Shown in pieces: positions 13,401 through 23,999 of a stretch of DNA of 64,000 nt; within the stretch, counting starts at the first letter, position 1; each line of letters starts with the position of its first letter. Source of the stretch: Paraphaeosphaeria minitans. Its lineage: Eukaryota; Ascomycota; Dothideomycetes; Pleosporales; Didymosphaeriaceae. The position numbers and the translations under genes are program-made. The notes under the pieces are model-generated. The model saw only the letters and a program-made list of their open reading frames with translations, did not search any database and was not told the DNA's origin. The DNA lies in NCBI GenBank assembly GCA_015832175.1, contig WJXW01000006.1:744001-808000 (forward strand), read 5' to 3'.

Positions 13401-13900
13401 AGTAAAATTTCTGCAGGTTTTAGCTAGTCTCTAACATTTATCTCCTTTAGTTATTTAGGTGTTAATTAGTGCCCCCTTCTAAAATCTACATATCTAGGTT
13501 TAAACATTCCTAAATATATATCTAGTTAAGATCCCTAAAAAGCTATTATAGCTTATTATTATTTAATAGCTCTTTCTCTTTAATCTAATCTCCTTACCTC
13601 TAATAGGCGGTCTCTTCTTAGGTTATCTATAGGCTAAACTTTATCTACCACCTTCTTATGCATAGTGTAGGCAATCCCTAATTACCTAGCTACTATTGCC
13701 TAACGTTCTTACGCTTATTATCTAATTAATTCTACTTAACTAATTTCCTACTTATCTTCTCTATCTTCTACCTCTTTATCGCTAAGGTATACACTAATAG
13801 GGTAACCCTATAGCAAGTGTACTTCCTCTATAAGTACACCCTTTACACATTTTCCAAATCCTTATTACTTATCTTATAGTTAGAAAGTAGTAGAGTATCT
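10450..13900 (-). pseudogene. gypsy-4a pol: RT, RNase H, integrase (RIP-dead)
   Basis: On the minus strand, RT lies at about 13420-12700. It has a substrate loop reading R-D-A-N-L, then the S-L-F-N-L-F block that corresponds to S-L-x-D-x-x-S-G-Y in related fungal gypsy elements. The catalytic motif reads F-I-N-N-I with both Asp lost (Asn pair at 12821-12826). RNase H-like sequence runs to about 11900 and integrase-like sequence lies at about 11650-10550. Each was placed by order and by short matches to this class of fungal gypsy RT, which I recognise from family knowledge. In-frame TAG/TAA are frequent. Domain edges are approximate. Confidence 0.75.
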
Positions 13901-14900
13901 AACCTAAAGAAAGAGACTATTCTTTTCCTATCTATAGAAGTAACCTTACACAGGCATTAGCCTATTAGGGTAAACTCTATAGCTAACTAAGTAGTTATTA
14001 TAAAAGAGGTGCCTAGAATAATAGGCCTCCTAACGTTTCTTATAATCTTAAAATAAGTAGGAATTATAATTAGCCTAACTTTAAGTAGTACACTATAGGC
14101 AGTTCCTATATACTTATTTAAATCTCTACTAGCTCCTACTATACCTAATTATTCTTTAGTAGGTAAGTAGCTCTAATTTTAGTCCTAGATTATAATATTA
14201 AGTGCCCTTGCAGTAGTATACCTTATAACATTTAGTTCTAATCCTAAGTTAAGCAGAACCTCACAGTAGCTTCTAAGAATAATAATAAAATAGGTAGGGA
14301 GTTTTGCTAAAATACTCTAAACTCCTATCTATTCTTCTAGCTTAGTGCGACTTTAGAGGTTAACCTTATTAGCTTCTTCCTAATATCTATCCTACACCTC
14401 TCTAATACTATATTAGATACTTCGTGCAGCGTTTCTTTGCGCGATCTAGTGCAGCCTAGGGCGCAACTTCTCTATTATTACTTCTAATAGAATAGCAGGT
14501 TCTTAAGAGTAGTCCTAACTTCGTTTTTCTATTAAAACTTGTCTTTATTATGTCCCTATAAAGACATTCCTTAATTTACTCCTATTTAATTAGTTATTAG
14601 GCTGCTTTTTCTTTTTAGAGAGTAGTTGCTAGGCCTTTAAATATAGTTTATTCTAAAAAAATATTAATCTAACTATAATGCCTCTTACCTCTTAGGTTAG
14701 TGCTACTATTAGGATAGAATTAGTATTTAGGGTATTAATAAGTGCGACTAGCTCTTTATCTAATAGAGGAGCGGAGGCTATTTAAGCACTTTTCTTTCTA
14801 CTAGCAGCCTTAGCTTCTAGTATAGCTTAGATAATGCTCTTCTCTATTATCTAAGTAGGTTTAGAAGCTCTTTAGTTTGCTTTTATAACTGCTACTTATA
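13901..14900 (-). pseudogene. gypsy-4a gag-pol junction region, probably protease
   Basis: This sits between the gag-like and RT-like parts on the minus strand, where Ty3/gypsy elements hold the aspartic protease and the gag C-terminus. I could not find an unambiguous D-(S/T)-G motif, so protease is assigned by position only. The segment from about 14390 up to 14900 has a counterpart in gypsy-4b; 10575-14385 does not. Confidence 0.4.
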
Positions 14901-16760
14901 GTACTAATTTATTATTATTAATTACTAGCAGAGGAGATCCTAGGCGGAATTCTCTAATCTATAGCTAAGGATTAATTCTAACCCTTCTTTCCTAAAGGTC
15001 TCTTGTTTAAGCCACTAACACTTGTTTACTTACTCTAGCCCCTACAACCCTTTTAATACTTAGTTAGTTCTATTGTTTTTATAAGCTCTTTTCTACTACC
15101 CTAGTCCTAGTAGTATTTACTTCTTTAGTTATATTAACTTCCTTAAATAAGTAAGAGACCTCTAATAGGGTAGCGTAGAAGGCTTTAGCCCTTTTTATTA
15201 CTTCTATCTCTAGCTCCTAGTCTCCCTACTTACTACTTATTAACCTAAAATAGGATTAGCTTAATTCGTGTTTAAGATAGGTAAAGGCTTTCTTACCCTC
15301 TAGGCCTAGCACCTAGCTAAAATTCTTCTCTAAATCCTTATTAGTAACGTTAAAATACTATTTAATCTCTTTAAGTAGGTACTAGAGCTGTGCATTTTCC
15401 TAAGAGCAGGGTATAGGCCCTCTAAATTTCTTTATCTAAAGGTGTTTTAGGCTATAGTAGAAGTTAAAAAACTAGCTATTAGTGTTAAAGATTTTATAGT
15501 ACTAACCTCTTTTAATAAGGCCTTAGCGCCAGGGGTAGTCCTTTATAATGTGCCTAGTCTCTTTATAGGTCCTATAAGCCTAGGCTTAATATTCCTAATC
15601 GCGAATCACCTAAGTACCTGCACTAGGGTTTATAATAGGGTTATAGGAGCTCTTAAATAACCTATTATTACATTCTATATAAAGGGTTAGCCCTATAAGC
15701 TTATTAAAAGCGTATTAGTTGTTAGCTAGCTTATTAAAAATAAGACTAGTAGTAGTAGGTATAAAAGCCTTTTATTACTTATATTCTTTTATAGTAAGGG
15801 TAAGTCCTTCTATCTTTATAATAACCTCTTAGACTTACGCATCTACTTCTTCCTTATAATCTTTATTTCCTCCTATTCTTATTTCCTCCTGTACCTTAAA
15901 GAACTTCCTAGGTAGTAGAATAAGTAGGATTACTAATAAAGCAGCTTTAGAACAAGCTAGATTTATAGTAACCTATCTCTCCTTCTACTACACAGCCCTA
16001 ATTGCCTTATCCTAGTCTCTACACTAGCGAAGGAAATTGTATATTTCTTATACCTAATAGGTGTTCACATTACCTCCTTTTAAGTAACTCTCTATTAGTA
16101 TTCTATACATAACTATAGTCTTATTATCTTAGTTAAGACCTCTAAAGAAAAGAGTCCCTACTTCTATCTATATAATCTGTAATTAGGCAAGGGCAGCTTA
16201 AGTATAGCTGTTAAACTTATAGAAGTAGTTATTTAGTGTAATAGGCTGCTAGCTTACTTTATTAAGCCAGCTCTTAAGATAGGCTCTAGTTAATTTTTAG
16301 TATTCTAAGTCTATTAACAAGTACTTAGAGCAAAGTATCTTCTAGAAGTTTTCCTAGTTAACTAAAGTATTTCTATAGGCTAGTAGCTTTATAATATCCT
16401 TTTAGTAGGTATCTAAGTAGAAGTAAGGTAGCTTTTATTTTTTAAGCTCCTTACTCTACCCTACTCCTTTCGCTTAAAAGTTATAGTTCTCTAGAAAGGT
16501 GGTAATATTAATACTACTAAAGCTTAGTGCGTTACTGTTATTTAGACTTAGAGTAAACTAAGCTACATTTCTTTTTTAAAAGAAGCCTCCTATTTCTAGT
16601 CCTCTATCTTTAAACTGTTTTCTTTTATTTATATCTTCTAAAAGGTAATTAGTAATACCCTAGCTTATCTAGCTAGTGCTGCTCTCAGTAAAGGTGGTTA
16701 GATAAATAGGGTTATTACAAAACCTATATAAATCTATTTTGTCTTCTTTTTTTGTTTTTC
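14900..16760 (-). pseudogene. gypsy-4a gag-like frame
   Basis: Minus strand, upstream of pol. It reads as a long, Lys/Glu/Leu-rich frame whose stops are nearly all TAG/TAA, with several hundred residues of capsid-like helical sequence and no TM segment. It is shared with gypsy-4b (49211-50135, plus), where differences are mainly transitions. I do not see a zinc knuckle. In the live element gag would form the virus-like particle in the cytoplasm. Assignment rests on position between the 5' LTR/leader and RT plus composition. Confidence 0.55.
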
Positions 16761-16939
16761 TTCTGTTGTCTACTTATTCTTATATTAGTTTTCTGTTAGC
16801 AATTTGGCTTTAGGTATATAGATAACAATCTCACTTAATAGAATCCTACTACTAATACCTCGCTTTCCCTTTTATCCCTAACTTAATTATTACTTAGACT
16901 AGAATTATTTAGGGTCTATTACATTCGCTCTTTCTAGGA

Positions 16940-17305
16940 GTCTAGTGGCCACTTAAAAGTCCTCTAGTCTATCGCTCTTTCTACCTAATAGCTGCTTAAA
17001 AGTCTATTAGTCTGTTGTTATTTTATTCCTAGGTAACTAATAACTACTTAAAAGTCTATATAGTCTATACTAGCACTAGATAGCTGCTTAAAAGTCTATT
17101 AGTCTATTATTGTTTTATTTCTAGGTAATTAGTGACTACTTAAAAGTCCATTAATCTGTCTATCTAGGCGACTAATAACTACTTAAAAGTCTATACAGTC
17201 TGTCTATCTTTATACCTAATAGCTACTTAAAAGTCTATTAGTCTTATTACTCTATTTCTAGCTATTTAGTAGCTACTTAAAAGTCTACTAAATAGCTTCT
17301 ATTAG
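16940..17305 (-). repeat. Minisatellite in the gypsy-4a 5' leader (8 units, 42-52 bp)
   Basis: The core CTTAAAAGTC recurs at about 16952, 16995, 17047, 17097, 17139, 17182, 17226 and 17276. Between cores, TAGTCT and variants of (T)CTAGGTAATTAGT recur. The array sits just inside the 5' LTR, before gag, so it would be transcribed as untranslated leader. Confidence 0.88.
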
Positions 17306-17374
17306 TTCTCTAAATACTTATCGCTATACTTCTCTATATCCTTTCAAAAGTAGCCCTATATCCTTTACTAAAAT

Positions 17375-17606
17375 TGTTGTATTATAGGTGCGTTTGCCTT
17401 AAGTAAGGAATATAAAAGAATAAGTTAAGTTCTCCTATCTAAAATCTATTATACAAATCCAACTACTCTAATTGTCTATTAGGTCTCTTTCTGTCTTGTC
17501 TAGTTAGCGCTCTCTTTTTCCTATTCCCTAATTAGCTATCTTAAACGACAGCTAATCAGCCCTATGTTTCTCCGATTCTCCATCGTAGGCCAACCTTTAC
17601 ACTACA
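17375..17606 (-). repeat. gypsy-4a 5' LTR (232 bp)
   Basis: Direct repeat of 7991-8222, same length. This copy keeps more CpA/TpG in its last third (for example around 17556-17606) than the left LTR. Confidence 0.9.
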
Positions 17607-19780
17607 ATAGTGTTCTTCCCCCTTTATAACTTATAGCTTATAGAAGGCAGCGTAAATATCTACTTTTATCAACTAAGTGGCCTAGGAGAGGGTGCATAGT
17701 ATTTCTTTAATAAGTAGGAGGAGGTACTAATTTAGCTTAGAAATTACATTAATCTCCTAATAGTTAATATATAGGCGCTATTTCCCCCTAGGCTTTAGGG
17801 CTAGAAGGACTAGAGCACCTACTAAAGAGGAACTAGCTTATATTTAGCCCTTATCTATAGGTTCTGTAAGTTGGCGCTAAAGTTCTGCTAGCTAATTTCT
17901 AGATATACTGTATAGTAGGCCCTAAGGTAGTTTTAGAAGGGAGCTGCTTAGGGTCTACTTTAGGTAGATATAGTAGTCTAACGTGCTCTAGTATAGTAAG
18001 AGGCTAAATACCTTAGTTTTATTAAAGATAATAGTGTACTCTACTAGTTCTAAGGGAAGAGTCTTACTATCTTTAGTAAAGCCTAGCCCTACTATATTAT
18101 AGGGGGGTAGAGGTCCTACTATACAAGAAAGTATTATTATAAGTATCTAGGTAATATCCTAGAGCGAAGTTAGAAATACCCCTTCCTAGTCTTTATTTAA
18201 AGTATTAAAGGATGTTACGTTATCCTCTTTATCTACTAGTATAGTAAGGAGGCCCTACTTCTTTACTGCCTAGGTGTTAAGAGTAATAAGACCCCTAGCT
18301 GCGCTAATTATAATTTTACTACTATAGATATCTACTACTACTCTAGACTTAGCTAGCTAGGGGGCCCCTAGGATTATATCCTAGTAGAGGTTAGGGATTA
18401 TATAAGCGTAAAGGGTCTATTACTACCTAGATATATTATAAGGCACTACTGCTATCCCTATAATAAAAGTCTATAGTAATAACCTAGCGGCCTATTCTAG
18501 CTCCTAAACTAGAATTATAATACGCTATAGTAAGAGCAAATCTACTAGTCTAAGGCTAATTACTATAAAGTATTTACACCCTATATTAATTAGGGCCTCT
18601 ATATACTATATACTGTTAAGAAAGACATAGAGGGTAAAAGTAGGCCTATTTATACCTACTCTAGCTCTAGCCACTCTAACTATTATAGCTTACTCTAATT
18701 ATACCTTTATTAATACTGTCGCACTTAGCCCCTACGTTAGCGCTAGACTAAAGGCTATTCTTTTCCTAACTAGATGCTTATTTTATTATACTAAAGTTAA
18801 GTTACAATTACTTAAAGTAAAATTATATTAAGGTAGGCTCTAGTTATATAGTTAGGCTTACTATAGTAAGTGTACACACCTACGTTCTAGTGTTGCTAGA
18901 AGATATATTTAAGTATCTAGTTTAGGCGCTACTTACCTGCCTCCCTACTAGCTTAAGGCTAGGTTAAGGTTAAAACTACTATAAGAGTTATATAAACGTT
19001 GCTATTACTATTTTTAAAAAGGGGCTAGCTATCTTTATAAGAGGTAGCTTAAGTAGTAAGCTTATCTTCTAAGGCCTCTATTTTAAAGTCTACTATAATC
19101 TATAAAAACCTAGTAATAGCTGCGTTATAGTCCCCTTTAAGAACGTTGTAGTTAAGGGTAACTATATAGATATTACACTAGATTGCGTAGCGCAACTTAC
19201 GCAGTTTCTTAGTATTACCCTACTAGCTACTACCCGCCTCCACTAAGGTCTGTTTAAAGTGGACGTGAAAGTTAGAGAAACTATCCCTAAAGTCTTACCT
19301 AATTATATTAAGGCGTGCTTTAGCCTTTTACTAGGCGTGTTTATTAGCGTATATAAAGGTAAGGTACTATATAAACGTCTATAGGTTAAACTAGCTGTCT
19401 ACTTCCCTAGTTTAGTAGAAGGCTACTACTATATTCTAAGGACTGTTATCTAGGTAGTTCTATATTAGTGCCTATTCCTTTTAGGGGGAGCTAATAAACT
19501 GCTTATTAGTCTAGAGCTTATAATCTATTATAACTTTCTAGGCCCTAAACTATGTCTTTAAGCCCCTAAACTTAGTTAGACTTAAGAGCGGTTTACGCTA
19601 TAGAATTAGCTAGTCTATACTAGTAAATAGGGATCTGCCCCCTATAGTAGAGGTGGACAGGTCTAAAGTAGTGCTAGTATAGGCCTATTAGCGCATAAAG
19701 AGCTTACACAGCTCTTTATTCTAAAGTTATAGTATTTATATAGTAGAGCGGTCTTCGTCTCTAGTAGTAATTAAGTTCTA
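17607..19780 (-). pseudogene. gypsy-2 gag, protease and RT N-terminus
   Basis: Minus strand, continuing the gypsy-2 pol across the gypsy-4a insertion. RT N-terminal sequence lies at about 17880-17607 (a P-x-x-L block, then the K-(L/I)-D-I-Y-A-A-F-Y region) and joins in register with 7990. Upstream, about 18700-18000 is the position of protease. About 19780-18900 is a gag-like frame rich in Lys, Leu and Asn. Stops are TAG/TAA at likely Gln codons. Gene order from the 5' LTR at 19895 is normal for Ty3/gypsy. Confidence 0.7.
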
Positions 19781-19894
19781 TAGTTGTTTTACTAACTTAG
19801 CGATATTAGAGGTATCTATTAGTAGGTTATTCTAGACTCTATTATATTTCTCTATTCCTTTAAACAACTCTTTTCTAGAAGACCTAGAATTTAA

Positions 19895-20086
19895 TATTAT
19901 AGGCTAGCCTTAGAGATTAAACAGAACTGTAAGTGCCAAATATAAAGGATAAATTCTAGGTATTAAGTCTCTATAGGGGGGTGTGCTGCTTATAAGAAGA
20001 GTTTTCCTTAGTGGGTCCACTTCTTTAGGGCGGTTCCTTTCCTTAAGATCCTTCTAAAGGCTAGGGCTATACCCTAGCCTATCACA
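19895..20086 (-). repeat. gypsy-2 5' LTR (192 bp)
   Basis: Partner of 3330-3521. It ends ATCACA directly before the CTCCA target duplication at 20087-20091. A hairpin near the same end (20058-20080) has one mismatch relative to the perfect one in the other LTR. Confidence 0.92.
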
Positions 20087-20091
20087 CTCCA

Positions 20092-21720
20092 AAACAGCAC
20101 ATATTAGTTCGCGACGTTTACCTTTAGGTTTAGTTAATTAAACTAAAGTAAACCTAAAAGAATATTATAACCTATAAGGTTAGTAATTACACAAGGTACC
20201 TCCTATTATTACTTTTACCTACGTAAGTCCTTAAGTTCTATTAATAGCACTGTTGTGCTATAAACCTTATTATTAGACCTATTTACTGCCTAGGTGGGCA
20301 ACCCTATTAATAGTTTAACGTTAACCCTCTACTCTTTCGCCTTTTATAGTAAAAAGAGGTTTAACTCTAAAGTAGAATCTACTAAGGTGTTAATAGTATC
20401 CTTTTTAACTCTAGCTAGAAGAATAAGTATTCCCTTTAGCTAGGCATAAAGCTAGTTAAAAGGAGATCCTAACTATCTTATCTCTAGGACTTTATTAAGG
20501 TGCCTTATAACTATTAATATATAGATAGTAAAGGTAACTACTACTCTTTCTATCCCCTACTTTTTCCTGTACCCTATTCCCTATTATATATAGACTAGGT
20601 ATCTTAGGTTCTAGGTGCAGCTAGCTTATCTAAAATAGAGTAATTAGGTCTTAAGTAGCCTAGCCTTCTATAATACTAGTAAAAAGTGTTAGTTACTAGT
20701 AGTCTAGTGCTAAATAGCGCTAACTTAGGACTTTTAGTACTATTACCCTGCTTTTTTAGTCTCTTAACCACTTTTTAGAGTTTTTTGTCCCATCTAGAAT
20801 CTAGTTACTCTAGGCGTTAATGTTCTACACCCTTTAAGTATAAGTTAGGAGCTAAGGATCCTTAATTTAGCTTATTTATCTAATAAATAATTAAAGCCTA
20901 AAGTTTAATATCTATAACTATAACTTAGAGCCCTAAGGGGATTACTTATAGCTACTATTAGATAGAAAGTAGGAGTAATCCTATATATTCTAGCTTTTAT
21001 TATTTAAAGTTTATTATTCCTAGCTCCTCTTAGTAACTTTATAAATAATCTAATAGCTCTAATAGGCTCTAATTTAGTCTCTATTAGTATCTCTTAAGCT
21101 AATTATATGCTAACTAGCGCCTTTCTTTAAAAGATCCTAAAGCTTCTAGTATTTTATCCTTTAGGTTAGCCTAAGTAAGTAACTAGTTAGGGTCTGTTAA
21201 TAACTAGGCTTAAACTTTAGTTCTCTATACTATATAGTAGACATCTAATATATACTAGAGGGCGTAGGTGACTTTAAGGTCCTTATCTACAAAGTAGTCC
21301 TTTAAGGACTAGAAATAGAGCTTATAGTTATCTCTCTAATAATTAAACTCCCGTTAGTCTCTTTAGGTATATTTATACAGCTACTTTTATAAAGGTTATA
21401 ATAAAGATACTTTAGAGGGATCCTACGTCTTAGTAGAATCTTTTATAGGCTTATATAGGGCTTTAGTGTCTTCTACTTCCTATTATTATCTTATCTAGTT
21501 AATTCTATTAAGTTTAGCTATATTCCTTCTCTTTTTAAGCTATTATTTAGCTTTCTTAAGCTATTTAAAGATAATACTAGAAGAATTATCCTTAATGTTA
21601 AAAAGTGTCTTAACTTAGCCCTCTCTAGCGCGTCTAGGCGCAGACTAATCCTAATATATAGAAAGAGGAGTACGCTAGTCCTCTAGCTTACTTAGTATAA
21701 GAGATAGGCTTAAATATAAA
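20092..21720 (-). pseudogene. gypsy-1 copy A gag and protease
   Basis: Minus strand. It matches the gag-protease region of copy B (24000-25365) almost colinearly. The gag part is Gln/Lys/Leu-rich. A decayed zinc-knuckle stretch corresponds to the one at about 24935-24975 in copy B, and a protease-like A-L-V-D-S block corresponds to 25220-25235. Premature TAG/TAA are frequent. Confidence 0.75.
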
Positions 21721-21864
21721 AATTCCCCTCTTATAGGCCTCTAAGCGTCCTAGTATTAGGTACGAGCGCGCGTAGACTGTAAAGTGTCTACTATTATAGC
21801 CTAGTTATTACAAGTAGAAGCTTTTTAAAACTAAACTGCTTATATATATAGTAAGCAATTTAAA

Positions 21865-22083
21865 TATTAGGAGTTAGGTACAAGTAATATAGCTTTAGCT
21901 TTAGATATAAAATAATAGTGGATTGTATAGTAGGATATAGGATAGAGGATAGAGAATAGACAAATCGCTGCCGGATTACTCTGTTAGTGATAGAACTATA
22001 TAGCCTTGGATTAGATAATCTCCACCTGCATCCGGCTGGCCCTTACCATCCTAGAGCCCAGCCAGGTACCCAGGGTTCTAACA
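21865..22083 (-). repeat. gypsy-1 copy A 5' LTR (219 bp)
   Basis: Same family as 23525-23750, 38954-39179 and 52795-53027. It is the shortest because it holds one fewer 7-bp TCCTCTA-type unit than copy B. The outer half (about 21965-22083) keeps many CpA and TpG, unlike the inner half and unlike the other copies. Confidence 0.93.
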
Positions 22084-23265
22084 GGAATTAAAGAAGCTGT
22101 AATAACTTATATTCGCAAATATATAGAATACTAGAGAAACAAACATAATATATATCTTAAATATGGAGAGATGTAAGTAATTAGAATACTAATAGCACTA
22201 TAAGAAGATATTACTATAGATTTTATTATAGGAATTCTAAACTCTAAGAATCTAATAATAGGAATTAAATACAATAGTATACTAGTAATAGTCTGCTAAC
22301 TAACTAAGTATATTAAGCTTATTCTATATCTTAAAAGAATAACAGTAAAGGAACTCGCTTTTCCTATCCTAAACTAACTAATTAAACACTATAGAATCCT
22401 AAAAATAATTATTAGTAATATAGACAAGCTCTTTACGTTAAATTATTAGACAACACTTATAGCCCTACTTAGAACAAAATAAAAGCTATTAACAGCTTAC
22501 TATCTATAAATAGATAGATAGATAGAACGTACAAACTAAACTATAGAAACGTACCTACGCATCTACTATAATAGTTAGAAGAATAACTAGGTTTTATTAC
22601 TACCTATAGCACAGTTAGCCTATAATAACAAAGTATTAGCAGTATTAGGACATACACTATTCTATATAAACTATAGAAGACATCCACATCTCTTTAATTA
22701 ATAATTTCCTATAATAATTAAAGCAAAAGAAGCTATAAATATAACAGAAAATATAAAGAAAATACACTAACCACTCTAAAAGAATCTTAAGAAAGCTTAG
22801 TAGCAATTAATTTTATACTAAAACTAAAAACAAAAAATAGCACCTTAACTAAAGAAGGGGGATAAAGCATATCTACTTATAAAGAACCTTTAAACTTAGA
22901 AAAAGAAACATAAGAAACTAGATTATATTAAGGTTAGACTATTTTACATTTCTAAGCAAATATCACTAGTAAACTATAAGTTAGAACTACCGCTAGATGC
23001 AAAGATACACCTAGTATTCTACGTATTACTACTAGAACTAGCAGACCCTAATACACTAGTTAAAACCACCTTCTACTACTAGACTAAGGAAGAAAATAAA
23101 TTTAAGGTTAAAAGAATTCTAGAATATAATTAGTATAACAACGTATACCTTATTAAGTAGAAAGGTTACCTATATAGCAAAAACACCTAAGAACTAAAGA
23201 ATAATCTAGGAAACTATTAGTAAAAGATTAAAGAATTCTATTAGAAATATAAACATACCTAGGAG
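22084..23265 (+). pseudogene. gypsy-3 C1 integrase and chromodomain
   Basis: Starts inside the integrase zinc-binding region. The catalytic core spans about 22190-22620. The block H-T-L-F-Y-x-N-Y at about 22650-22680 belongs to the C-terminal half, and a chromodomain-like segment ends near 23240. Many TAG/TAA replace Gln. Identity with C3 stops at the end of this frame (about 23237): pol is shared but everything downstream differs. Confidence 0.82.
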
Positions 23266-23267
23266 AA

Positions 23268-23524
23268 TTATAGTACTAACGGTATAGTGTCTACTATATT
23301 AAGCGTTAACCACATTACTGCAGAGTAACTAATAGTCGCTATAGTAGAAGGATAGTTAATAGTGTCTATATTTATGTCCTTACTATTTGCAGTTATTTCT
23401 ATAGCTAGATATAACGTCTTTTTATAAGTACACTCTTTAGCCTAAGCTAGTATCTTCTTATTTTGTAATAACTATACTATTAGGAGAGATAACACTTTCT
23501 TATCCTCCTTAATCTTCTTCTTAT
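23268..23524 (-). pseudogene. gypsy-3 C1 convergent accessory gene, C-terminal part
   Basis: Second half of a minus-strand frame whose first half is at 39185-39419. The two halves join in register once gypsy-1 copy B and one CTTAT repeat are removed; together they make 164 codons. This half is rich in Lys, Glu, Leu and Ile with heptad-like spacing, suggesting coiled coil, and ends at TAA 23268-23270, tail to tail with pol. Stops before that are TAA/TAG at likely Gln codons. Function unknown; see the zinc-cluster half. Confidence 0.6.
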
Positions 23525-23750
23525 TGTTAGAACCCTAGGTACCTGACTAGGCTCTAGGATGGTAAGGGCCAGCCAGATATAGGTGGAGATTACCTAATCT
23601 AAGGCTATATAGTTCTATCGCAGATAGAGTAATCTAGTAGCGATTCGTCTATCTTCTATCCTCTATCCTCTATCCTATATCCTACTATACAATCTACTAT
23701 TATTTTATATCCAAAGCTAAAGCTATATTACTTGTGCCTAACTTCTAATA
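23525..23750 (+). repeat. gypsy-1 copy B 5' LTR (226 bp)
   Basis: Begins TGTTAGAACCC and ends CTTCTAATA (ancestral CTCCTAACA). It contains a TCCTCTA heptamer array near its middle. Same length as the 3' LTR. Confidence 0.94.
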
Positions 23751-23999
23751 TTTGAATCGCTTACTATATATATAAGTAGTTTAGTTTTAAAAGGCTTCTA
23801 CTTATAATAACTAGGCTATAATAGTAGACACCTTATAGTCTACGCGCTCTCGTACCTAATACTAGGACGCTTAGGAGCCTATAGAAGGGAAATTCTTATA
23901 TTTAAGCCTATCTCTTATACTAAGTAAGCTAGAGGACTAGTGTACTCTTCTTCCTATATATTAAGGTTAGTCTACGCCTAGACGCGCTAGAGAGGGCTA

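Larger units (their letters stand above)
7991..17606 (-). mobile_element. Ty3/gypsy element gypsy-4a, full length, large (9.6 kb)
   Basis: Two 232-bp direct repeats (7991-8222 and 17375-17606) bound a 9.6-kb element inserted in the RT domain of gypsy-2. TATAG precedes the left LTR and ATAGT follows the right one. They share ATAG, consistent with a short target duplication blurred by mutation. Coding is on the minus strand: leader with minisatellite, gag, pol. A plus-strand accessory frame lies next to the left LTR. A purine run on the minus strand just inside the left LTR (GAGAGGGAGGAAAA, RC of 8223-8236) fits a polypurine tract. A pol-deleted relative is gypsy-4b. Confidence 0.9.
3330..20086 (-). 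mobile_element. Ty3/gypsy element gypsy-2, full length, carrying nested gypsy-4a
   Basis: A complete LTR element is bounded by two 192-bp LTRs (3330-3521 and 19895-20086) and a perfect 5-bp target duplication, CTCCA (3325-3329 and 20087-20091). Without the nested gypsy-4a (7991-17606) it is about 7.1 kb. Its coding strand is minus: gag near the right LTR, then protease, RT, RNase H, integrase and a short tail. An extra reading frame on the plus strand fills the space between the pol end and the left LTR. Flanking sequence on both sides belongs to gypsy-1 copy A, so gypsy-2 inserted into that element. Confidence 0.93.
20087..22083 (-). mobile_element. gypsy-1 copy A, 5' part with 5' LTR
   Basis: Continuation of the element broken at 3329. 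Its sequence matches the reverse complement of copy B on both sides of the break: 20092-20260 matches 32885-33050, and 20260-21720 matches the gag of copy B. It ends with the 5' LTR, whose outer end GGTTCTAACA stops at 22083. The next base, 22084, continues gypsy-3 C1 integrase without a gap, so copy A inserted into C1. The other target duplication lies left of the window. Confidence 0.9.
22084..23524 (+). mobile_element. gypsy-3 family element C1, first visible part
   Basis: Plus-strand fragment of a Ty3/gypsy element matching the reverse complement of C3 (55897 down to about 54757). It starts abruptly at 22084 because gypsy-1 copy A is inserted there; the 5' part is beyond the left edge. 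It is interrupted after CTTAT (23520-23524) by gypsy-1 copy B and continues at 39185 to a 3' LTR ending at 39939. Confidence 0.9.

Noticed and set aside
16940..17305. Regularly spaced repeat that could be taken for a CRISPR array
   Set aside because: Units vary from 42 to 52 bp, the spacers are related to one another, the site is a retrotransposon leader, and the DNA is eukaryotic.
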